NCBI GenBank assembly: GCA_947034885.2 | Contig: OX344750.2 | Location: 35,450,821 to 35,514,820, forward strand | Reading direction: 5' to 3' | Source of the DNA: Thuidium tamariscinum | Lineage: Eukaryota; Streptophyta; Bryopsida; Hypnales; Thuidiaceae | Length of the DNA: 64,000 nt | Shown here: positions 20,130 through 32,055 of the stretch, one piece after another | How the letters are laid out: every line of letters begins with the position of its first letter | Numbering within the stretch: the first letter of the stretch is position 1 | Translations under genes and position numbers: made by a program | Notes under the pieces: generated by a model | The model's input: the letters and a program-made list of their open reading frames with translations, nothing else | What the model was told of the DNA's origin: nothing | Databases searched by the model: none

Positions 20130-20352
20130 TAAGGCAGAGGTACCCAATGGCATGCCTGTACCCAATGGCATGCGTTTCTACAGTAGTCATTCATTCTAGA
20201 ACAGAAATGTAGCGGGACTGTAGACTGCTTATTGTTTTAGGTAAAAAAAAAAAGCCATGTACTGCCTACCTACATTTAAAGCCTGAAATCATTGTGCGCT
20301 GTAGAAACGCACGCCATTGGGTACAGGCATGCCATTGGGTGCCTCTGCCTTA
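20130..20352. mobile_element. TA-7 MITE with 53 bp inverted repeats
   Basis: The arms are nearly identical for about 53 bp. Each begins AGGCAGAGG and contains CCCAATGGCATGCCTGTACC. TA flanks both sides (20130-20131 and 20351-20352). Each arm holds a short internal duplication of CCAATGGCATGC or a close variant. Unlike most of the window it keeps CpG sites (for example GAAACGCACGCC), so it looks recent. Confidence 0.88.
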
Positions 20353-21479
20353 ATTTCTCCAAGATCAAAACAAATGCTTGAAGACAAGTTGATTTGGCTC
20401 CTACTAATAACTAAAGGCTAGAATATTTGGAAGTCAAATATTCTTCTTTTTGTTGTTTTCCTTTCATCTTAAACAAAGTCAAACCTTGTTCAAGGGATTC
20501 AAAATATTCTCTAAAAGATTGTTTTGCACTGAACCTTGAAGCCTCTCTTCTCTCTCAATTACTTATTTGCCAAAGTTTTGAAACCAATTCTTGGTTTCAA
20601 TTCAGTTGCTACTTCAACTTAGAGCTCAGCAAAAAGGACAGAGTGTGTGAGTTCAAAGTAGAATGATCCACCAAGTTTTTCCCAAGCCAGATGGTGGTTG
20701 TGACTTCAAATCAGAGTGACTGATCCAGCAAGCTATTGCGACCAGGGTTCGGCAAGAACCGGCGGCTAGTTCAAGATCAGCTGGATGAATTTGAGAAAAA
20801 ACCGTTTGCAAATTGAAAGAAGGGGAAAAAAATTGGTAAAAAATCTGCAAAATTTTCTATATTCTGAGTTTAAAACAGAGTAGTCTACCGAAACTCCATA
20901 CTTGAAAAACTGGTTTCTTTCACTCTCTGATTTTTTGAAAGAAACAAAACTATTCCCTGTCTTAGCCAAATTAAAGCCATAAGACTGAATTTCCAAAGCA
21001 AAGTAAGAAAAAACTAAATTTTGGAACCTGTAGGTATCAACCTAGTTTTGGTTGTTTTGATATGATGTATGGTGAGAAAAATGGCTAGCCAGCCTCAATC
21101 AAGCTACAGTACTAGCCAGCAGGGCTTTTTTTTTCATTTTTGAAGAAGTGCCATAGTGGCGATATAAAATGTTATAGTGGTGCTCCAGATTGCAACATTC
21201 ATCCACTTATTGGATGTATAGTATGATTTTCATCCATAATTAGGCAATTTCATCTATTATTATTTTTAATTCAAAGTTATCTTGCAATTTCATCCAAGTT
21301 TTTGACATTTTTTATAGTGTTTTTTAGCCAAATTCTTTTTCCTAGTCAATCTGGCACTACAAAGCCAAAAAAAACCATGCTAGCCAATTCAGTCAAGCCA
21401 CCCAGCTAATGCAGTACAGACTAACCCACTCAACCTTCCAAACCAACCAATCATGATTGAACACAGCCTCTGGGCCAAC
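20353..21479. other. mixed sequence, nothing recognised
   Basis: Moderately AT-rich. A short GGTTCGGCAAGAACC hairpin lies near 20748. I found no gene or element. Confidence 0.35.
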
Positions 21480-21903
21480 TAAGGTAGACCGGCCTAATTC
21501 CTTTGCCCTATGTTTGGTCCCATTACCACCCATTCTCTTATCCAAATGTATCTAGAAATGAGCCAATTCTATATGGAAATTTGACAAAATTAGTGCATTT
21601 ATGTCATCTAGGGTAATGTGGCAATAGTTGATTGGTGAAAACCTAAATGCTTATAGGGACATAAGAAGGTGGTTGTGGGTTGTCATTAGGACGTTTATGA
21701 CCTTAGTTATGGGCACTTTTGTAATTTAGGGATGAATACTTAAAAAATTCACAAAAATTACAGTTTAGATCAAAAAATTATAATTCCACTTGGGTTTGAT
21801 TCATGAAACATGTGCACACCTTTGAAAAATATGTGTCCATCTTGGAATTGGCCCTAAGATAGTTAGATTGCAAATCAAGGTGGTAATAGGTTGGTCTACC
21901 TTA
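21480..21903 (-). mobile_element. TA-5 MITE, copy 1
   Basis: The ends are TAAGGTAGACCGGCCTA and, reversed, TAAGGTAGACCAACCTA. It is inverted relative to copy 2 at 54941-55372 and matches it throughout, including CTTATAGGGACATAAGAAGG and TGTGCACACCT. It has no coding capacity. Confidence 0.85.
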
Positions 21904-22189
21904 GTTTGCAGTGGATGACTTGTAGGGATTTTGGGAGGTGTCGGTTTAATTTTTGGACCATTGGACTTGAATTCTTTCTATATAAATTTGATTTTGGCAA
22001 ATCAAACTTGTCTAGTACAATTGGAAAGGGATTTTTTAAATTTTGGGTTGAATGATAGTCCACCACAAATACCACAAAAATTAGCTTTAGGTGCAAAGCT
22101 TCATTATTTGGGGAATTTACACTCAATGATTAAAGGTAATTTAAAGAACACTTGGTTAGTACGAGACAACGATTGGTGATAGCTTTGCC
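21904..22189. other. open stretch before W2, unassigned
   Basis: A plus-strand frame runs from a stop at 21916 to a stop at 22179, about 86 codons without an ATG at its start. The composition is plausible for protein, but I recognise no family. It ends right beside the W2 block, which might mean it is the tail of a retrotransposon frame. Evidence for that is weak. Confidence 0.2.
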
Positions 22190-23100
22190 GCCTTAGAGGT
22201 TTGAACTTTCAACTTTGAAAATAAAATGACATGGAACTTGGTTAGTATAGGACTTTTGAGAACTTGAATCCAACCCAAATTTCTCTAAATGACCAAAACA
22301 ACACTTAAGACAACATTTCAAATGTCAAGGTTCTAGAGGGACGTGGTTGTGTAATCCCTCTCAAGGAGCTTGGTTTGAAATTTTTATTAAGCATGGATCC
22401 AAAATATCATAAAAGAGACTCAAATAGTTAGTAATCAAGACTCAAAATACAATAACGAAGAGAGCTAGCTCCAAAGGGACCCCCACGTCCTCTGGAAAGA
22501 GCTCAAAACACAAAGAAACTTCAACTATGATCAAAGAACAAAGCTCAATTGCAATTCAAAGAAACTTTTGGCAAAATAGCCAAACAACAACAATGTGGCC
22601 ATGTCTTGGCCAAAATTCACAAAATGAAAGGGGTTGCAAAGTGAGGGGAGGGGGAGGCCTTTTATACTCTTCCAAGGTCTCTCCCCCTTCAAATTACCTT
22701 AAAAACTAACCTACAAAAAATCAAAATTAACTTCTAAAAATCTATTCAACTATTGTGATCATTCTAACTTTTGGAGAAATGATCCAATCACCAAACGAAC
22801 TACGCCATTGTCTTCAAAAGACCCAAATTTATTGCAGAGCTTTCTAAACCCCCTACTTCCAAGCCATTTCGCAAGCAAAAGATAGAAATTTGCAAACGAG
22901 TGAAAAAGGTAAAAAGATCCAATTATTGGGATTTGCTTTTTCTCAAGGTTTTAATTAGCCACAGTTGTTTGGGAGGTTTGAAAATGTAAGGAAAGAGTTA
23001 AAGTTAGCCTCATTTAGACATTGCATGCTCCTGATATGTTGGTCAACTCACAAAGAATTTTGAAATTCTACTAAAAGTTGTTACCACCATTGGTTCTCGT
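22190..23100 (-). mobile_element. LTR-like block W2
   Basis: This is a diverged relative of W1 with GAGTATAAAAGG on the minus strand (22658-22669), a purine-rich tract beside it, and AAACGAACTACGCCATTG at 22793, matching W1's AAACGGATTGCGCCATTG. The boundaries are guesses. I saw no primer-binding site and no polyprotein. Confidence 0.35.
22658..22669 (-). promoter_or_regulatory. TATA box in W2
   Basis: GAGTATAAAAGG on the minus strand, in the same context as the W1 box. Confidence 0.4.
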
Positions 23101-23616
23101 ACTTGTCAATGTTGGAATGCCTTGAAATTTGGCAAGGCATTTATTTATACTAAAATACACTACTTTGATTTCTAGTAGAATTTCAACCTTACCTAGGAAT
23201 TTTCTATGAATTTCTAAATACCGGTAAAAGTAAATGACTTCCCATGGAGTCATCTTTTGCAATTCAAAAAATTATGAAACTTTTTGGGAAACTCTTAGAA
23301 AGCTCATTCAAAGAAGAATCATTCATGTACTAGGGAATCTTTATGATCCGACTTTGTTGTTGCGCTCCTAGCATGTTTTTAAGCTATAAACACCTCTCTT
23401 CATCTAGTGGTCATGAATTCTCTATGTCTATGGGATTTTACCTACAAAGTATAACAAAATGTTTTTTTTTTCAAATCTTGTAAATGGGATGATAACCTGT
23501 ATGAAGCCATTTCAACTAAATTTCTAAGACTTCATGAGACAATTTCCACTTTGACTTCTCGCCTCCTATCATCTAAATGCCTAACACTCTCATTAGGAGG
23601 TTTTACCCCCTTTTTT
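23101..23616. other. AT-rich sequence, nothing recognised
   Basis: It may include the eroded far end of W2 (a GCGCTCCTAGCATG stretch near 23365 resembles W1 near 15860). Confidence 0.3.
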
Positions 23617-23759
23617 ACTACAAGAGAAAGAGGTGTTTTAAGTGAGTTTTAAAGTATAGTCCTAAACATAAGATTATAAGTAATGACCTTTAAGGCTTTT
23701 TTAAGCAAAAATGTGTTTCAAGTAAATTTTTGATGAAAAACACCTTTTTGGATTAGTAA
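23617..23759. mobile_element. G2, short CACTA-like MITE
   Basis: The left end is ACTACAAGAGAAAGAGGTG and the right end, reversed, TTACTAATCCAAAAAGGTG. The interior TAAAGTATAGTCCTAAACATAA resembles G1. This is a shorter, eroded copy. Confidence 0.55.
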
Positions 23760-24344
23760 CACTTTTGGAGTGCCTACCTTATAAAATGTAGCTTTTATGG
23801 ATAGAAATGTGGCACTTTTTACACCACCTTTTCCAACAAACAAAGCAGAGATTCAATGTGTAACACTCTTAAGTCAATTAGTTTATGAAGAATAATTCTC
23901 CTATTGTTTCAATTTCAATGACTTTATGTAAATTTTAGAGCCAAAGACTTATGCATGGATAGGACTAAAGTTTCACTAAATGCTCCACCTTCATTATTAG
24001 ATAGAAGTTTGTATGATTAAAAACAAAAAATCAATTTTTTTAAATTATAGCAAAACCTTAATGGATCCTTATATTAAAGAAGGAGCAATTGAAAAATTCA
24101 ATATAGAGAATAATTACTAATTATAGTATCAATCATAGTTATAATTATTAATTATGATATATATATGTATAATACCAGTGTTAAATATAATTATCAACTA
24201 TTCACTATTATTTGTTTTAAATCAAAATTAAGGATTTTGTTTCATTTGCTAATAATAATGTATGACTACTAAAGGCTTCTTTCTTTAGAGACTTTGGAAA
24301 ACAAAAAATTATAAATTAATTTTTGAGTTTAAAATTCTATTGAT
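23760..24344. other. AT-rich sequence, nothing recognised
   Basis: No feature I can support. Confidence 0.35.
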
Positions 24345-24348
24345 TTAA

Positions 24349-25003
24349 CCCCTAAATGCCTAAAGTTTTTTTTTGAGCTTCTAGAAATTTGCTCTAAATT
24401 GAACAAAAAGCCAATTGTTTGATAAGCTTTATCAATCGTTTTTGAAATGTAACCATAGAAATTCATACTAGACATGTTAGAGATCACTTTCAAAATGAAA
24501 ACACAACAATATCACATATGGAAATTTGAGAGATTATAATGTTTGATTATGAGGGTGTTAAAACTACAAAAATAAGTTGAAGTCTTTCAATCCTCTTTTT
24601 ACATGTCAAATCTAAAAAGTTGGTCACCAAAAAAATATGAGGTTAAATGTCCTAATGTACACAATCCCAATCAATTTTTGGTTTCTCAAAACCTAAACTA
24701 CAACTTTTTTAAATGAATTTTCTAATGTGGTTTCCTCTCTAAGATCTAATGTATTTAAGGCTCATTTCCAAGAGCCCTCAAGACTATGGAAAGTCAAAAT
24801 TGCAATGGAGACCCTTGTGCACACAAAATCTTGAATAGAAAAATTATGATCAATCATTTTCAAAATCAAATTTTTGATGTTAAAACTAGACTTTGAAATA
24901 AACTTTTTAATAAATAAACTACTAAAAATAGTAATTCAATTAGGTTGTATTTACCTTCAAAGTTTTGCAAACACCAAATTTTGGTGCCTCGAGCATTTAG
25001 GGG
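24349..25003 (+). mobile_element. TTAA-3 element, copy 1
   Basis: It is 655 bp with ends CCCCTAAATGC at both sides (the right one reversed), flanked by TTAA at 24345-24348 and 25004-25007. It matches copy 2 at 52414-53001 in order, for example CTCTAAATTGAACAAAAA and CATGTTAGAGATCACTTT. No transposase is present. Confidence 0.87.
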
Positions 25004-25155
25004 TTAACTAATTACAAAATTTTATATTCTATTGTTGTGGTAAAAAAATTTATTTCCTTTCTAGTGGATTTGGTCAAAAAGGCAATGGCATAGTTTTTTT
25101 TAAATTACTTGTTGTTAAAGGTGTCTTACAATATATTTTTATTGGAACATGTTAA

Positions 25156-26037
25156 CCCTTTAGTGCCCGTGGTTGATTTGGAGGGGTGAACATAGTTCTT
25201 CAAGAAAGTGAATTTTGCGGCCACTCTAAGGATGTAATCTTAGATCAAACCATATAAAGTATTTCCATAAGGGAGATTCTTCAACCTAACAAAAAATCAA
25301 ACTCATCCAACAGTACAAATTGCTATAAATAAGATAAAAGGTCCATAAATCAACCTTTTAAGGGCTAGAATTGAAATTTGGGGAGTTGAAACATCTTCAA
25401 ATATTTTTTTAGTAAATTTTTCTTGAGAGGCAAGTAGAATATGCATCTAACCCAAGTTATTTCATATTTTTTGAAGCTTTTTGAAATTAGTTACAAATTT
25501 TTGAAATTCACAAAAAATAGTCATCTATGGTCATCAAAAGCAATACCCTTCTAAAATGTGCATATTTGGTACATTGAAGAAAGAAAAATGTACCTCTAAA
25601 TCATGTTTGCTTTTAGAGCCTTGTTGGAATTTGAATTGTTTTGTTTAATACTCAAAAATCAATGACCTAAATGACCCTTTAGAATTTGTGCTACATAAAT
25701 TTCAATGCATAAGTATAGTTTGGGAATTCATGAAATTACAAAGAAACACTTATGCCTTGTCAAAATATCAAGATACAAAAAAATCTCACAAATTGGTTGA
25801 TATTTTTTCATATTTTTGTTGAATACTTCTCGTTTGAAGGTTCAGGCCATTTGAGTTTGCAACCTCATAGCTAATGCATTAGTGCTCCAATTCTCTTGAA
25901 ATTGGTTTTGTTTGAAGTGCATGAAGACACTCTAATTGCATTGCTCTTTGAGATTTTTGTGATCAAATGTATTTTGAACAATATTAGACCAAAAGTGCAA
26001 AAATCAAGCCAAAAGTGGTCAACCGGGCAATAAAGGG
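25156..26037 (+). mobile_element. TTAA-4 element
   Basis: It is 882 bp with ends CCCTTTAGTGCCCG and, reversed, CCCTTTATTGCCCGG, flanked by TTAA at 25152-25155 and 26038-26041. Part of the interior (about 25357-25525) resembles an eroded half of the TA-3 MITE family, so it seems to have picked up or received another element. No coding frame. Confidence 0.85.
25357..25525 (+). mobile_element. TA-3 MITE relic
   Basis: This matches the left half of TA-3 copy 4 (39510-39650) with the blocks GAAACATCTT, TCTAACCCAAGTTATTTC and TTTTTTGAAGC, at clearly lower similarity. The ends are lost. Confidence 0.6.
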
Positions 26038-26069
26038 TTAATCAATTTGTTTATATTTGTTGATAGTCA

Positions 26070-26240
26070 TTTATATAATGATTTGCTATTACATGAGCCT
26101 AAAATCACAAGTCCATTAGCCTACAAGTTTAGATACTTACATTATAGGTGTTTATATTATAGACCATATTTCATGAGTACAGTGTAACTATATTATAGAT
26201 ACCTATATTATAAGTGTTAATGTTATAAGGGCTTTTAGTT
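26070..26240. mobile_element. L element, copy 3 (ATA-rich palindromic family)
   Basis: It shares TTGCTATTACATGAGC and repeated CCTATATTATA/TATAATATAGG motifs with the copies at 50490 and 57112. It is the most decayed of the three. Confidence 0.55.
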
Positions 26241-26249
26241 TGTGTGTAG

Positions 26250-26634
26250 ATATAATGTCATTTAAAACCATACCTACCTATTAACTAAAACTCATAATTG
26301 TCATCTCATTAATCCAAATGGAATGATTCAAAGCTTCCTATGCCTATATAAATCTAAAGAACCAATTTCAAATCTTTTATTTCTTTAAAAAGTGTTTTTT
26401 GGAAAAGTTTTTTGAGTTGCCCAGCTTGCCTACCAAGCAACAAAAATCACATATCATGCAATAACTTTTTAACCATGTAGTTAAGAGTTATGAAAGTTGT
26501 TGGGCCTTAACGCTACTCCTAGGATGCATGTTGGGTGAAAATTTCAAAGAAAAAAAGCAAAAATTCCATTTGTAGTGAGCTGCCTGAAATTGCTATGTTT
26601 CCAAAAATGTAGCTTGGTCCTTTAGGAATTAAAC
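26250..26634 (-). mobile_element. TTAA-1 fragment, copy 7
   Basis: This is the reverse complement of the left half of the intact TTAA-1 element. It ends GTCCTTTAGGAATTAA at 26624-26639 and contains TGCAATAACTTTTTAACCAT and CATTTGTAGTGAGCTGCC. Confidence 0.75.
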
Positions 26635-26639
26635 AACTA

Positions 26640-29600
26640 TTTGACATTAGTTCTTTTATTTTTGTACTTAGAGATATTTTTAAACTTTATTTTGTATTTT
26701 CAAATTTATTGAAATGATAGGTGAAAATTGTTTTACCTTTTTTTTAAAATTTTAAAGGATTAAAAGTCGAAATAGGGATTATGGATAGAGTTATAGGGAG
26801 AAAAATGATGGACAATAGATGAAATGTGGTCTATGTAACATTTTATGGACTAAAATCTTCTTGTTTAGGTGGATGAAGTAGAAAATGAGGTAAGGCTCTT
26901 CATCTTTCTTCTCATAATTGGTTTGGACACAACCATACATTTAAAAGAGAGATAGTTTGGTGTATATTATAAATTTTGTAACAAAATTTTGAAAGGATGT
27001 TTTTTTTTGTAATTCTGAATTCGTGACTTTGTATGCATATGCATTGAGTTGTTAACTTTTAAAAGAGCTATCACACTCTTAGTTTGGAGTTAGAAAATGA
27101 AAGTATTGAGCAATAGTAGTAAGAGTAGAATAGTATTGAGCACTCTTTGAATTGAAGAGAGGATGTTGAGACATTTTGAGGTTTTGACTTGAAATTTGGA
27201 GGGCTTATAGGTTTTTTGGTTAGCTCTTCGAGTAGATATGACACTCTCAATTTGGAATTTTGAAGTGTCTATCCTATTCATTTGAATGTTCAACACCTCT
27301 TCAAAAGATTTTATAAACTTTATGTATAATTTATACTATTTTTTTAATAAACTTGTGGTATTTTATTTTATTTATATGACATTGTGGAATTTTTTTATGA
27401 ATATCTTTATAAGCATGTGGATGAGTATATTTGATCATGGAATCCCTCATATTATAGATCAAATCTAATTGTATATAAAGCTAGTGTTTTTCTAAGGCAA
27501 ACCCCCTTTACTTGACAATGCTAGCATTGGTAAGACTTATTACAACATTCAACAAGGATAGAATATGAGGCATAGTGAAAAAATATACAAAGATAGTAAA
27601 ATGAAACTTTCACACCAATTTACCAGGTGTGCATTAATCCCTAAGCATCACAAACCAAACAATTCTAAAGATGGGACCATTTTTAAAAAAGCAACATACC
27701 TTGAATTTCAATTGATTTGTTGCATTCTTCACCATATAGATCTATAGTCAACAACCTCATCAATCTAGATTCATTTCTTTTGGAGAAATCCATTGTTTGG
27801 ATGCAAACATTATAATCCCAGTCTCCAAAAATCAAAAGTCTGTAAAAACAGCCCTTATAATGTTCAAGGGTTAAATGGAGTATGGTCCTTCTACCCCAAA
27901 GTAGTTCTATGGTTTGTAAAAACTACTTTAAAAAAAGCTTGAAATAAGTTTGTTTTTTTAATAAGCATTTTTCGGTACTACATTAGAAAAATAAATATTT
28001 AGATAATGACATTTCATGGTACACAAACTACAAATACATGGTATTGCAAGCATACAATATCGATTTTTTTGACAAACTTTGAACTTATTTTAACTAGTTT
28101 TCAAAAACAATGGAATCAATTGAAGGTAGATGAGTAAAGAACGAAGGCCAATAACAACTTTTGAGTTTCTAGTTGTTTTTTGACAATATAATGCAATGTG
28201 CTATTAGCACCAAGATGAAATAGGCTCACAATTCATCTTGAGTTTAGCCTATGTCACATAATACAATAGTGATAGAATTTCAAATCCTAATCCTAACTTT
28301 ATAATCAAACTTCAAAATAAAACTAGGAGAATAAGGTCCATCTATCTTTTGATTCCTTATCTAACAATATTGTGCACTCAACAAAGCAACTAGAAAGGAC
28401 AATTTAACATAATCTTAATGTGGCTAAAACTAAATTAGATGTGCCTTTGAAGAATAAACTACAAAAAAAATAAAGGCCTTAAGGAAATAGTCATTTCCAT
28501 ATGATCTAGCCTTAGACACATACAATTTATGTGCCAATGGCAAATTCTTTAATATTCAAGAAATATTGGATTATTATTGATTCAAAATTTCAAACAACCT
28601 TAATGGATGTCCAAAGCTATTTTTCAAAAACACATGGATGCATTCCAAAAATTAATATACATTATAAAATTGAAATAAAAATATTCAATTATTGAAAACA
28701 TCTAAAATTTTAACTCCAGCACATCTATTCTGAGTAATTTTTCTCTTTTTTATAAGAGGGCCAAAAATTGTTATTGCAAGTCATTGCAAAAAATCCAAGT
28801 CCTATTTTCAATCACAATTGGAGTGATTTTTCCTCTTCTACTATAACTTTTGAATACCAAGTCCTAAGAATATAAAATTCTTATTGGAAATGTCAAACTT
28901 GATGTTAATCAATTTTTTTTTTGAAATTAAAAAAATATTCAAAATTTAAAAGTGAATTTTGATTGTTTGTCACAATTTCAAATTGAGGGATTTTCATTGT
29001 GTTTAAAGTACACAAATTTAATAATCTAGGGTTGAAATTTTTGTAGATTATTTCCACAATAGGAAGGCATATGTTTACCAAAGGGCATGTACCTTTGACA
29101 TCCATATGAACATGAGTCCCTTGCATGAACACTTCTAATTATTGAAAATGGTTTTGAGATTAAAAAAATTCTGAAATCTCATCTCTATGAAATCCTCCCA
29201 AATGGCCATTTTTTTAGTTTCTTTATAATTTTCTTATTCTTTTTCACATTTGTCTCTAGTTTCTTCAAAAATGTAGTCACCTTATTTTGTGAATAATTTT
29301 TTACCTACATTTTTCTAATACCTCAAATTTTGGTGACATCTTGTCTTTAGTATTACACTAACTATCTATATTTTATTTTATTTCTAAATATTTTTTCCAA
29401 GAGGTCATAGTACAACAAGTATTATTACAAACAATACCAAAAATGGTTGATGTTACTTGCAATGAACCTTGCCTTTTGCTTAATGCTCAACACTCACATA
29501 CTAGCTTCATTGTTTAGTTAGCCTTACAAAACTAGAATGGAAAAATGATAACTAATATTAAAATATCTAAAAACTACAAATAAAATATTTAGAATCAAAA

Positions 29601-30138
29601 TAAATTCATTGGTGTAAACATCCAAAAATAATCAATAGGATCCAACTAAAGGCATAGTCTACAAATAAGGATTTCCAAATGTTGATGATGGATGAATGAC
29701 ATGGATAAAATTCATCCATGTATTAATTCTATGTTAGCGATGGTGATTGTTGTTGGAGAAGGTAGATCATTATACGTGACCTGTCCACCAACCTCAAATC
29801 TTTAATTTGACACCTTAAACTCAAGGTATTTGAACATCCTTAATTTGATACCTTGTATTATTGAATTGATTTTTGAATATGATATTTTTTAAACTTTCTA
29901 TTTTTGGAAAGTTAGACCTATTATTTTAGATCTATCATTATTATTTATGACTTTGAAATTAAATTTTGTTTAAAAAACTCTGTAAACAGTCAACTCTAAA
30001 TGCTTGTCACCCCTTGTTCCCTACTCCTTCTTGCATTGCTGGTTATTTTTTATCTTAAACAATGTATGTTTTTACTAACATGCACCATCATGCAATTATG
30101 CCACTCCCTTCGCATTTTATAGAACCTACAACAATGTC
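26640..30138. other. 3.5 kb AT-rich sequence, nothing firmly recognised
   Basis: Very AT-rich with short frames only. Some phrases resemble eroded TTAA-family interiors (for example near 28700-29000), but I could not define ends. Confidence 0.35.
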
Positions 30139-30874
30139 ATGGGGTAATTGCAAGAAACACTTGTCCTATTTTTTGTCCCCTTGACCTCCAACAGGTAGTT
30201 TTTTGCTCATAACTTTTGCATAGTTTTTCCTATCAACTTGAAATTTGGAATGAAGGTGAACACAAAAGTTTTATATTCTGTATAATTTTTTCAATTTTAA
30301 GAAAATTAGTTTACTATTTTTAATTTGCCCCCGATTGGCTGTCTACTTTGGCCATTTTGGGGTTTTTTAATCCTATTTTTGACCCAAAAATGCAAATTTT
30401 GAGCTGAAAATTGGCATGCAAGGACTTCACCTAAAGTTACACAGGACCACGAAGAGATTTTTTGAAAATACTATACTGTTCAACCTCCACATGTTGTCAA
30501 AGTGGCTGACTTTGCCCAAGTGTAGAGAATAGAATTTATTTTTTCCAAAGATGAAATTTGTTGGAAAAGAAAGACCTTTACTTGAAAAAAAGAAGTATTT
30601 TTCATTTTTCATTTTTGAAATTTTTTACTATTTTTACCAAATTAGTGAAAAAAGAGCTATTTTCATTGTATTTTCCATTGTCTATAACATTTAAAGAAAT
30701 TTTTTATTAGGTCTGAATTTCAAGAGACATAATATTCTCATTGCTCTTCAAATTATCCATATTTTTTTCAATTAAATTTTTTTTAATTTCAAAGGGTCAT
30801 AGGACTCATATGACTCATTGATTTTGAGCCATTTTGAGCTAAAATTGGTAAGTGTTTCTTGCAACGATCCCATG
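30139..30874. mobile_element. V element, 0.74 kb with inverted ends
   Basis: The ends are ATGGGGTAATTGCAAGAAAC and, reversed, ATGGGATCGTTGCAAGAAAC, followed by ACTT in both. CAT flanks the GGGG/GGAT start on each side and could be a 3 bp duplication. The interior is AT-rich and non-coding. The superfamily is unclear. Confidence 0.72.
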
Positions 30875-31494
30875 GTAGACTTTTACTTATACACTCAAGT
30901 ATTGTTGTAATAGAAATCATCATTTAGATCATTGTAAAATTTACAACTATTATGAATTGGCATGTGAATTACTTCAAAAGCCTCTAGAGTCTGCCATAAA
31001 TCAGCAAAGTTACATTGCTTTCTACTATGTTAGATAATCTTCATTTTGTTGTACATCCATTTAGGGAGACTTAAGTGGTTGTTGATGAGTTAGATTACAT
31101 TTACAATGGTCTATATTTTCACACACTCTTAGTTAATCAAAATTGAAGGTAATATAATAGAAGCTTGTATTTGATACATTTTAGAATAATATCTCCTAAA
31201 ATTCAAGAAGACTTTTGATTTGGCACCTAAAAACACACAAAAAATACACCAAAACTTTGTTCTTTGAGTGGATGTCTTCCTACACTCTTTTGATTGTGAA
31301 CACACCTTTTAGTTAATGGAGTTGGAAAAACACAAAGAACATAAGGCCCCGAGTTGAGGGAATCTTCTAGATCCTATGAAGTCCCATGTAATTTCATTTC
31401 ACCTATGTTGCACAAGGTTTTGCATGATTTTGAGCCTCTTACCTTAGACATTAGAATTCCAGAGTACTCTGAAACTCCGTGTGAAGTAATGGCT
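30875..31494. other. AT-rich sequence, nothing recognised
   Basis: No feature I can support. Confidence 0.35.
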
Positions 31495-31710
31495 ATGTAT
31501 TAGATAACCTTTGAGCCGCGATAGTGGCGAGAAGGTTATCGGGCATAACCAGTTGTCATTTTTCAATCCCAACCTTTGATCTTCATGATCCAAGGGGGTA
31601 GGAAGCAAGTTGAAAAGAGAGAAGGTTATGAAATACAACTTGTGATGGTGATCGGTAGCCCATGGCATAGAGCCATGTCAGCATTGAAAAGTCAACAACC
31701 GGTTATGTCT
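31495..31710 (+). mobile_element. J element, copy 1 (uninterrupted reference)
   Basis: It has internal inverted repeats CATAACCAGTTGTCATTTTT and (reversed) CATAACCGGTTGTTGACTTT at 31544 and 31709, plus a GATAACCT...AGGTTATC palindrome at the left. It provides the empty sites for two MITEs nested in copy 3 at 7009-7702. Confidence 0.75.
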
Positions 31711-31834
31711 CCTCCTCCTCACTCAGTGGCTCTGTGGTTGAGGTTTTATTTTTCCATTTGCTTGTTAGAGTGATGGAGTCCATCCCCACTTTAACTTAAT
31801 TCATCCAGTCAACCTAATTAGTGAGATTTGTATA

Positions 31835-32055
31835 AGATAATTGACAAGCCACGGCAGCGGCAAGTTGGTTATCAGACATAACCGGTTGTTGACATTTCTA
31901 TCTCAACCTTTGATCTTGATGATCTGAAGGTGTAGGAAGCAAGTTGGAAGTAAACAAGGTTATGAGTTGCAACATGTGATGGAGATGGTGATGGATAGCC
32001 TATGACAGAGAGCCATGTTTGCATTGAAAACTCAAACAACTGGTTATGTGTGCAA
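31835..32055 (+). mobile_element. J element, copy 2
   Basis: A direct repeat of copy 1, about 340 bp downstream of it. It has GACATAACCGGTTGTTGACA, ACCTTTGATCTTGATGATC and GTAGGAAGCAAGTTGGAAG. It is more diverged than copy 1 is from copy 3. Confidence 0.72.

Noticed and set aside
21919-22179. 86-codon frame as the tail of a retrotransposon polyprotein
   Set aside because: No recognisable motif. The neighbouring LTR-like block appears to face the other way.
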